Positions 9,064-17,915 of a DNA stretch of 64,000 nt are shown piece by piece. The DNA is from Ectothiorhodospira shaposhnikovii (GTDB lineage Bacteria; Pseudomonadota; Gammaproteobacteria; Ectothiorhodospirales; Ectothiorhodospiraceae): the NCBI RefSeq assembly GCF_016584105.1, contig NZ_NRSM01000012.1, forward strand, positions 45,981-109,980, written 5' to 3'. The position numbers and the translations under genes were made by a program. The notes beneath the pieces were generated by a model. That model did not search any database, was not told the DNA's origin, and saw only the letters and a program-made list of their open reading frames with translations. The stretch's first letter is position 1. Each line of letters starts with the position of its first letter.

Positions 9064-10390
9064 ACTGCTGATCCTCCTGGTCCTGGCCTGGGCCACCGGC
9101 GTCGGTGCCCAGGCGCCGGAAGACGGGCGGCTGATGGACCGAATCATCGCCGTAGTGGAAGAAGACGTCATCATGCAAAGCGAACTGCTGCAGCGCATGG
9201 ATGAGATCGGGCAGCAACTGGCCGCCCGCGACGGCCAGGCCCCGCCCCGGGAGGTGCTGGTCCGCCCGGTTCTGGACCGCCTGATCCTGGAGCGCCTTCA
9301 GCTGCAGGAGGCACGCCGCATCGGCATCCGCATCGACGACATCACCCTGAACAACGCAATGGAAAACATCGCCCGGGAAAACCGCATGACCCTGGCCGAA
9401 TTCCGTGACCGGCTGGTGGCCGACGGCATGGATTTTCCTGCCTTCCGGGAGCAGATCCGCGATGAACTGGCCATCAACCAGCTCCGCCGTCGCCAAGTGG
9501 ACAGCCGCATCCAGATCAGTGAACAGGAAATCGACGACCTCATCGCCAGTGAAAGCGGTGCCATCGACAGGGACGTGGAATATCGCCTGCTGCATCTGCT
9601 GGTTTCCATCCCCGAGGGGGCAACCCCCGACAGGATCCAGGCGGCCCGGGAACAGGCCCTGAAGATCCGCGAGGAAGCCGCCGGTGGAGCCGACTTCACC
9701 GCCCTGGCCCTGCGGGAATCCGCCGGTCAGCACGCCCTGGACGGCGGCGACCTGGGCTGGCGCAACGCATCCCAGGTGCCCACCCTGTTCGCCCGTCATG
9801 TGGTCCTGATGCGGGAAGGCGAGGTCAGCGAGGTGATCCGCTCCCCGTCCGGCTTCCACATCATCAAGCTGGCGGAACGGCGTGGCGGGACACGCAGCCA
9901 GATCCGTCAGACCCGGGTACGCCACATCCTCATCACCCCCACCGAGGTGCTGAGCAGCGAAGAAGCCCTGGAGCGCCTGTCCAGCCTGCGCAGCCGCATC
10001 CAGGACGGTGCGGACTTCGCCGAACTGGCCCGCGCCCACTCCGACGACCGGGGCAGCGCCCTGCGGGGCGGTGAACTGGGCTGGACCGATCCCGGTGATC
10101 TGGTGCCCCAGTTCGAGGACATCATGGACCGCCAGCCCCCGGGGCGGGTCAGCGAACCCTTCCGCTCCCCGTTCGGCTGGCACATCCTTGAGGTGCTGGA
10201 GCGACGGGACCATGATGGCTCCCGGGAGCTGATGCGCGCCCAGGCCAGGGAAATCATCCGGGATCGCAAGCGTGACGATGAACTGGAACTGTGGCTGCGC
10301 CGACTGCGGGACGAGTCCTTCGTGGAACTGCGCCTGGACAGGCTGGCCCTGGGTGGCCCGACCGCCCCCATTGCACCACCGGAACGATGA
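9047..10390 (+). CDS. surA: Periplasmic chaperone and peptidyl-prolyl isomerase SurA
   Basis: A 447-residue protein with a signal peptide ending near residue 22 (VGAQA), the SurA N-terminal chaperone domain at about 28-150, and two parvulin (PpiC) domains at about 175-275 and 285-385. Each parvulin repeat shows the GGDLGW/GGELGW and [18 protein letters not shown] signatures. SurA escorts unfolded outer membrane proteins, including LptD, encoded just upstream, to the BAM complex. It overlaps lptD at its start and pdxA at its end by four bases, so translation is probably coupled. Confidence 0.96.
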   Translation: MKLITRLLILLVLAWATGVGAQAPEDGRLMDRIIAVVEEDVIMQSELLQRMDEIGQQLAARDGQAPPREVLVRPVLDRLILERLQLQEARRIGIRIDDITLNNAMENIARENRMTLAEFRDRLVADGMDFPAFREQIRDELAINQLRRRQVDSRIQISEQEIDDLIASESGAIDRDVEYRLLHLLVSIPEGATPDRIQAAREQALKIREEAAGGADFTALALRESAGQHALDGGDLGWRNASQVPTLFARHVVLMREGEVSEVIRSPSGFHIIKLAERRGGTRSQIRQTRVRHILITPTEVLSSEEALERLSSLRSRIQDGADFAELARAHSDDRGSALRGGELGWTDPGDLVPQFEDIMDRQPPGRVSEPFRSPFGWHILEVLERRDHDGSRELMRAQAREIIRDRKRDDELELWLRRLRDESFVELRLDRLALGGPTAPIAPPER

Positions 10391-11388
10391 TGCCCCACCC
10401 CATCCCCCGCATTGCCATCACCCCGGGAGAACCGGCGGGCATCGGCCCGGATCTGGTGGCCATGCTGGCCCAGCAGCCCTGTCCGGCCCAGCGGGTCGTG
10501 ATCGGCGACCCCGTGGTGCTGCAGGAACGGGCGGCGGCCCTGGGCCTGCCCCTCACCCTGTCCCCCCTGAACCCGGACAGCCCCGCCCGGCCCGACCTTC
10601 CAGGCTGCCTGAGCATCGTCAGTGACTGCTTCGTTGCCCATCCCGTCAAGGCCGGCCATCTGGATCCGGCCAACGGGGACTATGTGCTGCAGACCCTGCG
10701 CCGGGCCGCCGACGGCTGCATGACCGGCACCTTTGACGCCCTGGTCACCGGACCAGTGCACAAGGGGGTCATCAACACTGCGGGCATTCCATTCACCGGG
10801 CACACGGAATATCTGGCCGAGCGCTGCCGCGCCCCCATGCCGGTGATGATGCTGGCCGCCGGCAGCCTGAGGGTGGCTCTGGCCACCACCCATCTGCCCC
10901 TGTCCAGGGTGGCCGCCGAGATCACCCCGGTACGACTCCTGAGCGTGCTGCGGGTGCTGCACCAGGATCTTCGGGAGCGTTTCGGCTTGCCCAGACCCCG
11001 CATCCTGGTCTGCGGCCTCAACCCCCACGCGGGCGAGGGCGGCCATCTGGGGGACGAGGAGATCCGGGTCATCACCCCGGTGCTGGAACAACTGCGCGCC
11101 GAGGGCATGGACCTGCGCGGCCCCCTGCCCGCCGACACCCTGTTCACCGAGCGCTATCTGCGCGAGGCAGACGCGGTGCTGGCCATGTATCATGACCAGG
11201 GGCTGCCGGTTCTCAAGCATGCCGGCTTCGGTCGGGCCGTGAACATCACCCTGGGGTTGCCCATCATCCGCACCTCGGTGGACCATGGCACCGCCCTGGA
11301 ACTGGCCGGTACCGGCCGGGCCGAGGTCGGCAGTTTCGTGGAGGCCCTGTCCCTGGCCATCCACCTGGCCGAACAAAGATCATCCTGA
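10387..11388 (+). CDS. pdxA: 4-hydroxythreonine-4-phosphate dehydrogenase
   Basis: A 333-residue PdxA-family dehydrogenase in the DXP-dependent pyridoxal-5'-phosphate pathway; it oxidises and decarboxylates 4-phosphohydroxy-L-threonine. Visible family features are the N-terminal [11 protein letters not shown], the metal-ligand His of FTGHTEYLA and the [12 protein letters not shown] segment near the C-terminus. The chosen ATG overlaps the surA stop (ATGATGA); a longer in-frame reading into surA has no support. The length is standard for the family. Confidence 0.96.
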   Translation: MMPHPIPRIAITPGEPAGIGPDLVAMLAQQPCPAQRVVIGDPVVLQERAAALGLPLTLSPLNPDSPARPDLPGCLSIVSDCFVAHPVKAGHLDPANGDYVLQTLRRAADGCMTGTFDALVTGPVHKGVINTAGIPFTGHTEYLAERCRAPMPVMMLAAGSLRVALATTHLPLSRVAAEITPVRLLSVLRVLHQDLRERFGLPRPRILVCGLNPHAGEGGHLGDEEIRVITPVLEQLRAEGMDLRGPLPADTLFTERYLREADAVLAMYHDQGLPVLKHAGFGRAVNITLGLPIIRTSVDHGTALELAGTGRAEVGSFVEALSLAIHLAEQRSS

Positions 11389-11412
11389 CCATCCGTCCCG
11401 AGGAATCTTCCC

Positions 11413-11742
11413 ATGTCCCGAGCCATGCGCATCGGCACCCTGTCCCTGCTGACTCTGACCCTGCTGCTGGGCGGCTGTACCTTCGTCAAGCTCACCCCCG
11501 GCGGTGAACGGGTCCGCATCCTGGATGCCCAGGATGTGACCAACTGCGAACGCGTCGGCAGCACTTCGGCCAGCGTCGCTGAAAAGGTCGGCATCATCAA
11601 GCGCCCCCCGGAAAAGCTGGCCCAGGAAGTGGACCATGCCGCCCGCAATGCCGCCGCCGAGATGGGTGGCGACACCCTGGTCCCCCGTGGCCCCCTGCGG
11701 GAAGGGCGACGGGGCTATGACGTCTATCGCTGCATCCGCTGA
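11413..11742 (+). CDS. DUF4156-type outer membrane lipoprotein
   Basis: A 109-residue lipoprotein with signal LTLTLLLGGC (lipid-bearing Cys22). The mature part, starting TFVKLTPGGERVR, resembles DUF4156 proteins and has two cysteines (in TNCERVG and VYRCIR) that could form a disulfide. Function is unknown. It sits between pdxA and rsmA, where most gammaproteobacteria have no gene, and is close enough to share their transcript. Confidence 0.78.
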   Translation: MSRAMRIGTLSLLTLTLLLGGCTFVKLTPGGERVRILDAQDVTNCERVGSTSASVAEKVGIIKRPPEKLAQEVDHAARNAAAEMGGDTLVPRGPLREGRRGYDVYRCIR

Positions 11743-11768
11743 CAGGCCCTCCGGAGATCCCCACCCCA

Positions 11769-12560
11769 GTGGAACACGCCCCCAGAAAGCGTTTCGGCCA
11801 GCACTTCCTCCATGACCCCGGCATCATCGGGCGCATCGTCGGGGCCATCGATCCCCAGCCGGGACAGAGCCTGCTGGAGATCGGTCCCGGCATGGGCGCC
11901 ATCACCCGGCCCGTGCTGACGCGCTGCCGGCAACTGCATGTGGTGGAACTGGACCGGGACCTGATTCCCCGTCTGCAAACGGAGTATGCCGATGCCGGTG
12001 AACTCGTCGTGCATGCCGCCGATGCCCTGAAGTTCGATTTCGGCACGGTGCCGGTGCCCGCCGGCCGCAAGCTGCGGGTGATCGGCAACCTGCCCTACAA
12101 CATCTCCACCCCCCTGATCTTTCACCTGCTGAAATGGGCCGATGGCATCCAGGACATGCATTTCCTGCTGCAAAAGGAAGTCGTGGATCGGCTGACCGCC
12201 CGTCCAGGCACATCCGAATACGGGCGCCTGGGGATCATGGTGCAGTATCGCTGCCGGGCCGAATCCCTGTTCCATGTCGGCCCGGGAGCCTTCCGCCCGC
12301 CGCCGCGGGTGGATTCCGCCGTGGTCAGGCTGGTGCCCTGGGAGACCCTGCCCTGCCCCGCCCGGGACGAGGCCCTGTTTGCCGCCCTGGTCCACCAGGG
12401 CTTCACCCGTCGACGCAAGACCCTGCGCAATGCCCTGCAGGGGCTGGCGGAACCCGCCGCCATGACGGCGGCGGACATCGATCCCGCCCGGCGCCCGGAG
12501 ACCCTGTCGGTGGAGGAATTCGTCCGCCTGGCCAACGAAGTGGCCGCCAGCCGCACTTAA
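11769..12560 (+). CDS. rsmA: 16S rRNA dimethyladenosine methyltransferase RsmA/KsgA
   Basis: A 263-residue SAM-dependent RNA methyltransferase that dimethylates A1518 and A1519 of 16S rRNA. The N-terminus [10 protein letters not shown], the SAM motif LEIGPGMGA and the catalytic NLPYNIS motif are all present. The C-terminal helical domain ends with the [12 protein letters not shown] segment typical of the family. The start is GTG at 11769 with a GGAG about 12 bases upstream. apaG and apaH, which normally follow, are about 2.8 kb away. Confidence 0.97.
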   Translation: MEHAPRKRFGQHFLHDPGIIGRIVGAIDPQPGQSLLEIGPGMGAITRPVLTRCRQLHVVELDRDLIPRLQTEYADAGELVVHAADALKFDFGTVPVPAGRKLRVIGNLPYNISTPLIFHLLKWADGIQDMHFLLQKEVVDRLTARPGTSEYGRLGIMVQYRCRAESLFHVGPGAFRPPPRVDSAVVRLVPWETLPCPARDEALFAALVHQGFTRRRKTLRNALQGLAEPAAMTAADIDPARRPETLSVEEFVRLANEVAASRT

Positions 12561-12615
12561 GCCGGCCCCCCTGAGGGGTTACAATGCATCTTTATCCGCC
12601 ATCGGCGAGGATACA

Positions 12616-13740
12616 ATGGCAGAACACAATCCGCTGCTTCGCTTGAGAGAACTGGGCCAGAGCGTCTGGTACGATTACATCCGCAGTGACCTCATGGCCT
12701 CCGGGGGGCTGGATCGCCTGATCCGGGAGGACGGTCTGGGCGGTCTGACCTCCAACCCCGCCATTTTCGACAAGGCCATCACCGGCAGCGATCTCTACGA
12801 TACCGCGATCCGGGACTGCCTGACCCGGTCTCCGGACCTGACCACCCAGGCCCTGTTCTACCAGCTCGCCATCCGCGATCTTCGGGCGGCCGCCGACGCC
12901 TTTGCCCAGACCTATCACGACACCGACGGACGTGACGGTTTCGTCAGCCTGGAAGTCTCCCCGGAACTGGCCTTCGACACCGAGGGCACCGTGCGCGAGG
13001 CCCTGGAACTGGCCGCCCAGGTGGATCGGGCCAACCTCATGATCAAGGTGCCCGGCACCCTGCCCGGCCTGGCCGCCATCGAGCAGCTGACCGCCGCCGG
13101 CATCAACGTCAACGTCACCCTGCTGTTCTCCGTCACCCGCTATCAGGCGGTGCTGGAGGCCTTCCTCAAGGGCCTGGAAACCCGCCTGGACCGGGGCGAG
13201 CCGGTGAGCTCCATCGCCTCCGTGGCCAGCTTCTTCGTCAGCCGGGTGGACACGGCCCTGGACGCCCTGCTGGAAGAGCGCATCCGCGAGGGCCGTCCGG
13301 TGGAACACATGCAGGGTCTGCTGGCCATCGCCAATGCCAGACTGGCCCATGCCCACTTCCAGCAGGTCCGCGACAGCGAGCGCTGGCAACGGCTGGCCCG
13401 GGCCGGCGCCCAACCCCAGCGGCTGCTGTGGGCCAGTACCGGCACCAAGAACCCCGCCTACAGCGATGTCCTCTATGTGGACTCGCTGATCGGCCCCGAC
13501 ACGGTGAATACCCTGCCGCCGGCCACCTATGATGCCTTCAGGGATCACGGCAACCCGGCCCTGACCCTGACCGAAGGACAGGAACAGGCCCGCGCCCTGA
13601 TTCAGGGGCTGCCCGACCTGGGCATCGACCTGGAAAGCGTCACCGACCGTCTGGAAGCCGAGGGCGTTCAGACCTTTGCCGAAGCCTTTGCCCACCTGAT
13701 TCAGGGGCTGGAAGAGAAGCGCAGCCGTCTGATGGCCTGA
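12616..13740 (+). CDS. tal: Transaldolase
   Basis: A 374-residue transaldolase of the longer type also found in actinobacteria and cyanobacteria. The N-terminal [11 protein letters not shown] and LTSNPAIF motifs and the Schiff-base lysine (Lys144) in NLMIKVPGT identify it. It exchanges dihydroxyacetone units between sedoheptulose-7-phosphate and glyceraldehyde-3-phosphate in the pentose phosphate pathway. GAGGATACA precedes the ATG, and a TACAAT hexamer at 12580-12585 may be a -10 element. With glk it forms a sugar-metabolism pair inserted between rsmA and apaG. Confidence 0.94.
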   Translation: MAEHNPLLRLRELGQSVWYDYIRSDLMASGGLDRLIREDGLGGLTSNPAIFDKAITGSDLYDTAIRDCLTRSPDLTTQALFYQLAIRDLRAAADAFAQTYHDTDGRDGFVSLEVSPELAFDTEGTVREALELAAQVDRANLMIKVPGTLPGLAAIEQLTAAGINVNVTLLFSVTRYQAVLEAFLKGLETRLDRGEPVSSIASVASFFVSRVDTALDALLEERIREGRPVEHMQGLLAIANARLAHAHFQQVRDSERWQRLARAGAQPQRLLWASTGTKNPAYSDVLYVDSLIGPDTVNTLPPATYDAFRDHGNPALTLTEGQEQARALIQGLPDLGIDLESVTDRLEAEGVQTFAEAFAHLIQGLEEKRSRLMA

Positions 13741-13875
13741 GGAGCCGTAGACTGGATGGTGCTTCTCCAGGGTTGTCTGGGCATGGGCTCCGGATTTCCG
13801 CTTGCGCGGGCATGACTGGTTCATACGGGACTGACTGATTCATAACTGGTTCACAGCATCCCCAAGGAGACGATC

Positions 13876-14868
13876 GTGGACGTACTGGCGGGAGACATCG
13901 GGGGAACCAAGACCCTGCTCATGCTGGCCAGGGTGGAGGACGGTCAACTGATACCCGGAGAAATCCGGCGTTTCTCCAGCGCCGACTACCCCCATCTGGT
14001 CCCCATGGTCAGGGAATTCCTGGACGACCATGGAAACCCCGGACCTGCCGCCGCCGCATTTGCCCTGGCAGGTCCGGTGACCCGGCACGATGATCGATGG
14101 CAGGCACACCTCACCAACCTGCCCTGGCAACTGGACTCCCATGAACTGGCCCGGGAGCTGGGCATTCGAAGGGTCACCCTGGTCAATGATTTCGAGGGCA
14201 CAGGCCACAGCCTGGATGACCTGCCCGCTGACAGCCTGCATGTGCTGCAGGCGGGGGAAACGGACCCGAAGGGTGTTCGCCTGGTGGTGGGCGCGGGTAC
14301 CGGCCTGGGAGTCTGCATCGTCTGTCCGGGCCAGTCACGCCTGGTGCTTCCCACCGAGGCGGGTCACAGTGGACTGGCGCCGGCGGACGGCCAGCAGGCA
14401 CGTCTGTGGGCGGCAATCCACCGCCAGGAAGGGCGGTGCACCCGGGAACACCTGCTGAGCGGGCGGGGACTGGGCCGTATCGCCCGATTTCTCATGTCCG
14501 AAGGACATGCCGTCGATCCCACCCTGGCCAAAGCCATGGAGCAGGCGGACCCTGCCCCCGAACTCACCCGACTGGCACTGACCGGGGCCGACCCCCTGGC
14601 GGTGGAGGCCCTGTCACTGTTCTGCCGCATCTATGGCGGGCAGACCGGAGATCTGGCACTGTCCACCCTGCCCTTCGGAGGTGTCTACATCGCCGGCGGG
14701 ATAGCGCCCCGCATCCTGCCCCTGCTGGCCAACGGCGGCTTCATGGAAGCATTTCTCGACAAACCTCCCATGACCTCACTCATGGCGCGGATGCCCGTCA
14801 AGGTGATCACCGACACGACGGCCGGCCTGCTGGGGGCCGCCCGGCTGGCAGCGGACAAGGCACCCTGA
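13876..14868 (+). CDS. glk: Glucokinase, proteobacterial Glk type
   Basis: A 330-residue ATP-dependent hexokinase-fold enzyme. The N-terminal phosphate-binding motif GDIGGTKTLL, the sugar-binding LVNDFEGTGHSL, the GAGTGLGV loop, the PTEAGHSGLAP segment and the late GGVYIAGGIAPR motif match E. coli-type Glk. It phosphorylates glucose to glucose-6-phosphate. The start is GTG at 13876 with AAGGAG seven bases upstream. The 135-base gap from tal has no gene that I can recognise. Confidence 0.93.
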   Translation: MDVLAGDIGGTKTLLMLARVEDGQLIPGEIRRFSSADYPHLVPMVREFLDDHGNPGPAAAAFALAGPVTRHDDRWQAHLTNLPWQLDSHELARELGIRRVTLVNDFEGTGHSLDDLPADSLHVLQAGETDPKGVRLVVGAGTGLGVCIVCPGQSRLVLPTEAGHSGLAPADGQQARLWAAIHRQEGRCTREHLLSGRGLGRIARFLMSEGHAVDPTLAKAMEQADPAPELTRLALTGADPLAVEALSLFCRIYGGQTGDLALSTLPFGGVYIAGGIAPRILPLLANGGFMEAFLDKPPMTSLMARMPVKVITDTTAGLLGAARLAADKAP

Positions 14869-14886
14869 GCCATCCCGGGGCAGCGA

Positions 14887-15261
14887 TCAAACATCAGCAC
14901 CATTAAGGTGCGCAGACTCTGCGTCCACGTAAACCGGGGCGCCCCGATAGATTCCGGAAAACACCTTGCCATCCTGGTAACGGGGAAAGACCTTGCCCCG
15001 GTAGACCAAGGTCTCCTCGTCAGCTTGCGCCACCACATCCTGATCCCGATCCTCGGGTGCATGAGCAATGATCCGTTCAAGCGCTTTCACCGCCTCCCGA
15101 AGTTCGGAACCACTGCTGCGTTGCGCCATTGCCACGGCCTGGGCCAGAAAATCAGCCCGCCCCACCGGCATCCTTAGGGAGAATTCCTGCTCAATGAGAC
15201 GCGCACACCGTTGCGCCGCTCGTACAGCATTGATGTTAAGCAACCACTCCCTTCCAGCCAT
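14887..15261 (-). CDS. Unrecognised small cytoplasmic protein
   Basis: A 124-residue protein beginning MAGREWLLNINAVRAAQ. I do not recognise a family. The N-terminal two thirds are predicted helical and rich in Ala/Arg/Glu; the C-terminal third has Tyr/Gly/Val strand-like segments (LVYRGKVFPR, FSGIYRGAPVYVD). No signal peptide or membrane segment is seen with the chosen ATG at 15261, which has AAGGGG eight bases upstream; a longer frame to 15324 adds a hydrophobic stretch and has an AGGAGG inside it. It is convergent with glk and divergent from apaG. Confidence 0.6.
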   Translation of the reverse strand: MAGREWLLNINAVRAAQRCARLIEQEFSLRMPVGRADFLAQAVAMAQRSSGSELREAVKALERIIAHAPEDRDQDVVAQADEETLVYRGKVFPRYQDGKVFSGIYRGAPVYVDAESAHLNGADV

Positions 15262-15408
15262 GTCATACCCCTTGTGCTCAAACCTCCTGAAAATAATTAG
15301 CACAATCCATGCCATCAGATGCAATCACGGCATACTACAACTTCCCCCGGGAATCCTGCATGATGAACAGCCTTTCCATACGTCTTGCACAAGCCACCGG
15401 AGACCCCC

Positions 15409-15792
15409 ATGCCGGAAAGCAGAGACCAGCACGTCAAGGTCGAGGTCAACTGCAGTTACGTGGAATCCCAGTCCGACCCCATGCACGGCCGCTTCGTGTT
15501 TGCCTACACGGTCACCCTCCAAAACCTGGGCAACCAGGGGGCCAGACTCATCAGTCGTCACTGGATCATCCATGACTCCAACGGCAAGGTGCAGGAAGTG
15601 CGGGGCGAAGGCGTGGTGGGTGAACAGCCCCACATCGATCCTGGCCAGGGCTTTCAGTACACCAGCGGTGCCATGATCGAAACCCCGGTGGGGACCATGC
15701 GCGGCACCTACCAGATGGTCGCCGACGATGGCACCCGGTTCGAGGCCGTCATTCCCACGTTCACCCTGTCCGTGCCCAGGGTGCTGCACTGA
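15409..15792 (+). CDS. apaG: Co2+/Mg2+ efflux-associated protein ApaG
   Basis: A 127-residue single-domain protein of the ApaG/DUF525 family with an immunoglobulin-like fold. Typical segments are FAYTVTLQNLG, LISRHWIIHDSNG, VRGEGVVGEQP and the GTMRGTYQM stretch near the end. The biochemical role is not settled; it is linked to divalent cation tolerance and usually sits beside apaH. The ATG at 15409 is preceded by a GGAG; an upstream TTG in frame is less likely. A methyltransferase gene separates it from apaH here. Confidence 0.95.
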   Translation: MPESRDQHVKVEVNCSYVESQSDPMHGRFVFAYTVTLQNLGNQGARLISRHWIIHDSNGKVQEVRGEGVVGEQPHIDPGQGFQYTSGAMIETPVGTMRGTYQMVADDGTRFEAVIPTFTLSVPRVLH

Positions 15793-15914
15793 ATAAATCC
15801 GACCTGGATCAAGCCTGCAAACCCCTACTTTAGACAGGGGCATGGTCACTGACTACAATCGTGAGCACCGGAAAATAACGATACAAGACTCATCCACAAC
15901 CACGGGCTAACCTC

Positions 15915-16514
15915 ATGCGCATCCCTTACACCCTCTGGGCACCCATCTATGACCGACTGATTGAAAAGCCTTCAGCAGGCGTCAGACAGCACAGCCTGGA
16001 ACGTCTGGGCAACGTGGAAGGTCGATCCATCCTGCTGGTGGGCGTGGGCACCGGGCTGGATTTTCCCTTCCTGCCCCAGGGCGCCCATTACACCGGCGTG
16101 GACCTGACCCCGGCCATGCTCAAGAAGGCGACCGAACGCGCCCAGTCCCTGAACCTGGGCATCGAGCTGCACGAAGGCAACGCCATGGCCCTGCCCTACG
16201 AGGATGCCCAGTTCGATGTGGTGGTCATGCACAACATCCTGGCCGTCGTCCCCAATGCCGGCAAGGCACTGACCGAAGCCACCCGAGTGCTCAAGCCCGG
16301 CGGCCGGATCCTGATCCTGGACAAGTTCCTCAAGCCCGGTGAAAGCGCCCCCTTCCGCCGCCTGCTGGGTCTGGTATCCCAGTTCCTGGCCACCCGCACC
16401 GACGTGGTGTTCGAGAACCTGATGAAAAAGCGCACCGACCTGACCCTGCTGGAAGACAGTCCGGCCATGCTGCGTGGCTGGTTCCGCCACATCCTGCTGG
16501 AAAAGAAGGCCTGA
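15915..16514 (+). CDS. Class I SAM-dependent methyltransferase
   Basis: A 199-residue methyltransferase. The SAM-binding motif I LLVGVGTGLDF, the acidic residue of motif II in GVDLTPAML, motif III MALPYEDAQFD and the LKPGGRILILD post-motif are present. The start MRIPYTLWAPIYDRLIE and the overall length resemble small UbiE-like and PmtA-like enzymes, so phosphatidylethanolamine or quinone substrates are possible, but the substrate cannot be read from sequence. A TACAAT hexamer at 15854-15859 may be its promoter -10. It lies between apaG and apaH. Confidence 0.85.
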   Translation: MRIPYTLWAPIYDRLIEKPSAGVRQHSLERLGNVEGRSILLVGVGTGLDFPFLPQGAHYTGVDLTPAMLKKATERAQSLNLGIELHEGNAMALPYEDAQFDVVVMHNILAVVPNAGKALTEATRVLKPGGRILILDKFLKPGESAPFRRLLGLVSQFLATRTDVVFENLMKKRTDLTLLEDSPAMLRGWFRHILLEKKA

Positions 16515-16523
16515 CCCCGCTGC

Positions 16524-17363
16524 ATGGCACTGTATGCCGTCGGCGACCTGCAGGGCTGTCTTGACCCGCTGAAACGGCTCCTGGACCGGGTACGTTTCGA
16601 CCCGGCCCGGGACCGGCTGTGGCTGGTGGGGGATCTGGTCAACCGGGGGCCGGATTCCCTGGGTTGCCTGCGGTTCGTGCAGTCCCTGGGGGAGGCGGCG
16701 GTGACGGTGCTGGGCAACCACGATCTGCATCTGCTGGCCATCCACGCCGGTCTGCACAAACCCCGGCGCCGGGATACCGTCCAGCCCATCCTGGACAGCC
16801 CCGACCGGGACGCACTCATGGAATGGCTGCGTCGGCAACCGGCCCTGCACCATGATTTCACAGCGGGCTGGACCATGGTCCATGCCGGCCTGCCCCCCCA
16901 GTGGGACCTGGCCACGGCCCTGGCCTGTGCGGATGAACTGCACCGGGCACTGCGCGGCCCCGACTACCGCACCCTGCTGCAACGGATGTACGGTGACCAG
17001 CCCGACCGGTGGGATCCGGCCCTGTCCGGCTGGTCCCGCCTGCGCTTCATCACCAACTGTTTCACCCGTCTGCGCTACTGCACCCGGGACGGCAGGCTGG
17101 ACATGGATCACAAGGGCTCACCAGGCACCCAACCTCCCGGCCTGTTGCCCTGGTTTCAGGTGCCTGGCCGGGCCAGCGCCGACCTGAAGCTGGTGGTGGG
17201 CCACTGGTCCACCATCGGTTGCCGTTACGAACAGCAGGTCCTCACCCTGGACACGGGCTGCGTCTGGGGTGGCCGTATGACCCTGGCCCGTCTGGACACC
17301 CCCATACCGGAGATCGTCCAGCAGGCCTGCCAAGGCCACCGGACGCCGTCGCCGGTCGCCTGA
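16524..17363 (+). CDS. apaH: Symmetrical bis(5'-nucleosyl)-tetraphosphatase
   Basis: A 279-residue metallophosphatase that splits Ap4A into two ADP and also decaps Np4-capped RNA in E. coli. Metal-binding motifs are clear: YAVGDLQGC, LVGDLVNRGPDS, LGNHDLHLLA and the later VHAGLPPQW and VVGHWST segments. The gene starts nine bases after the methyltransferase stop. It is convergent with the PAP2 gene, only 12 bases apart and with no terminator visible. Confidence 0.95.
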   Translation: MALYAVGDLQGCLDPLKRLLDRVRFDPARDRLWLVGDLVNRGPDSLGCLRFVQSLGEAAVTVLGNHDLHLLAIHAGLHKPRRRDTVQPILDSPDRDALMEWLRRQPALHHDFTAGWTMVHAGLPPQWDLATALACADELHRALRGPDYRTLLQRMYGDQPDRWDPALSGWSRLRFITNCFTRLRYCTRDGRLDMDHKGSPGTQPPGLLPWFQVPGRASADLKLVVGHWSTIGCRYEQQVLTLDTGCVWGGRMTLARLDTPIPEIVQQACQGHRTPSPVA

Positions 17364-17375
17364 TCCACCGGATCA

Positions 17376-17915
17376 TTACAGGGGCACCGCGCCCCCTATC
17401 CACCACAAACTGACCAGAGCCACCGAGGCACCGATGGCGGCGCCGGCCAGCACGTCGGTGGGATAATGCAGCCCCAGCACCAGCCGGGACATGGCCACCA
17501 TCAGGGTGAAGGGCAGCACCAGCCAGGCCCAGACCGGCAACCAGGCCAGCAGCACCACGGTAAAGGCCACCGCATGCAGGGTGTGTCCGGAGGGAAAGCT
17601 GAACCGGTCCAGCGGAGCCACGTTCAGGTTGATGTCGGCGCTGCGCCGGAACGGTCTGTCCCGCCCCGTGGTCGCCTTCAGGAACTTGTAGATGGGCAGG
17701 CACAAAAGCCCCACCAGGGCCATGTGCAGACTCACATGCAGGGCCTGCATGCCGTGGATCAGGGGCAGGCAGAGCATCAGGGTGTACCAGAAAACCCCGT
17801 CACCCAGCCGGCTGACCCCGGCAAACACCCGGTTGATGAGCCACCGGTGTCCCATGCGGTTGAAGGCCAGGCATACCGGAATCTCCGCCTCGGTCACTCG
17901 TTGCATCAGTCCCAT
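17376..17915 (-). CDS. PAP2-family membrane phosphatase
   Basis: A 179-residue integral membrane protein with the three phosphatase motifs of the PAP2 superfamily: KATTGRDRP, PSGHTLH and SRLVLGLHYPTD. Such enzymes dephosphorylate phosphatidate, phosphatidylglycerophosphate or undecaprenyl pyrophosphate. The ATG at 17915 has AGAGAGG six bases upstream and overlaps the end of the glycosyltransferase gene by ten bases. As the last gene of the ols operon it could supply diacylglycerol or recycle a lipid carrier; this is inference from position. Confidence 0.88.
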   Translation of the reverse strand: MGLMQRVTEAEIPVCLAFNRMGHRWLINRVFAGVSRLGDGVFWYTLMLCLPLIHGMQALHVSLHMALVGLLCLPIYKFLKATTGRDRPFRRSADINLNVAPLDRFSFPSGHTLHAVAFTVVLLAWLPVWAWLVLPFTLMVAMSRLVLGLHYPTDVLAGAAIGASVALVSLWWIGGAVPL

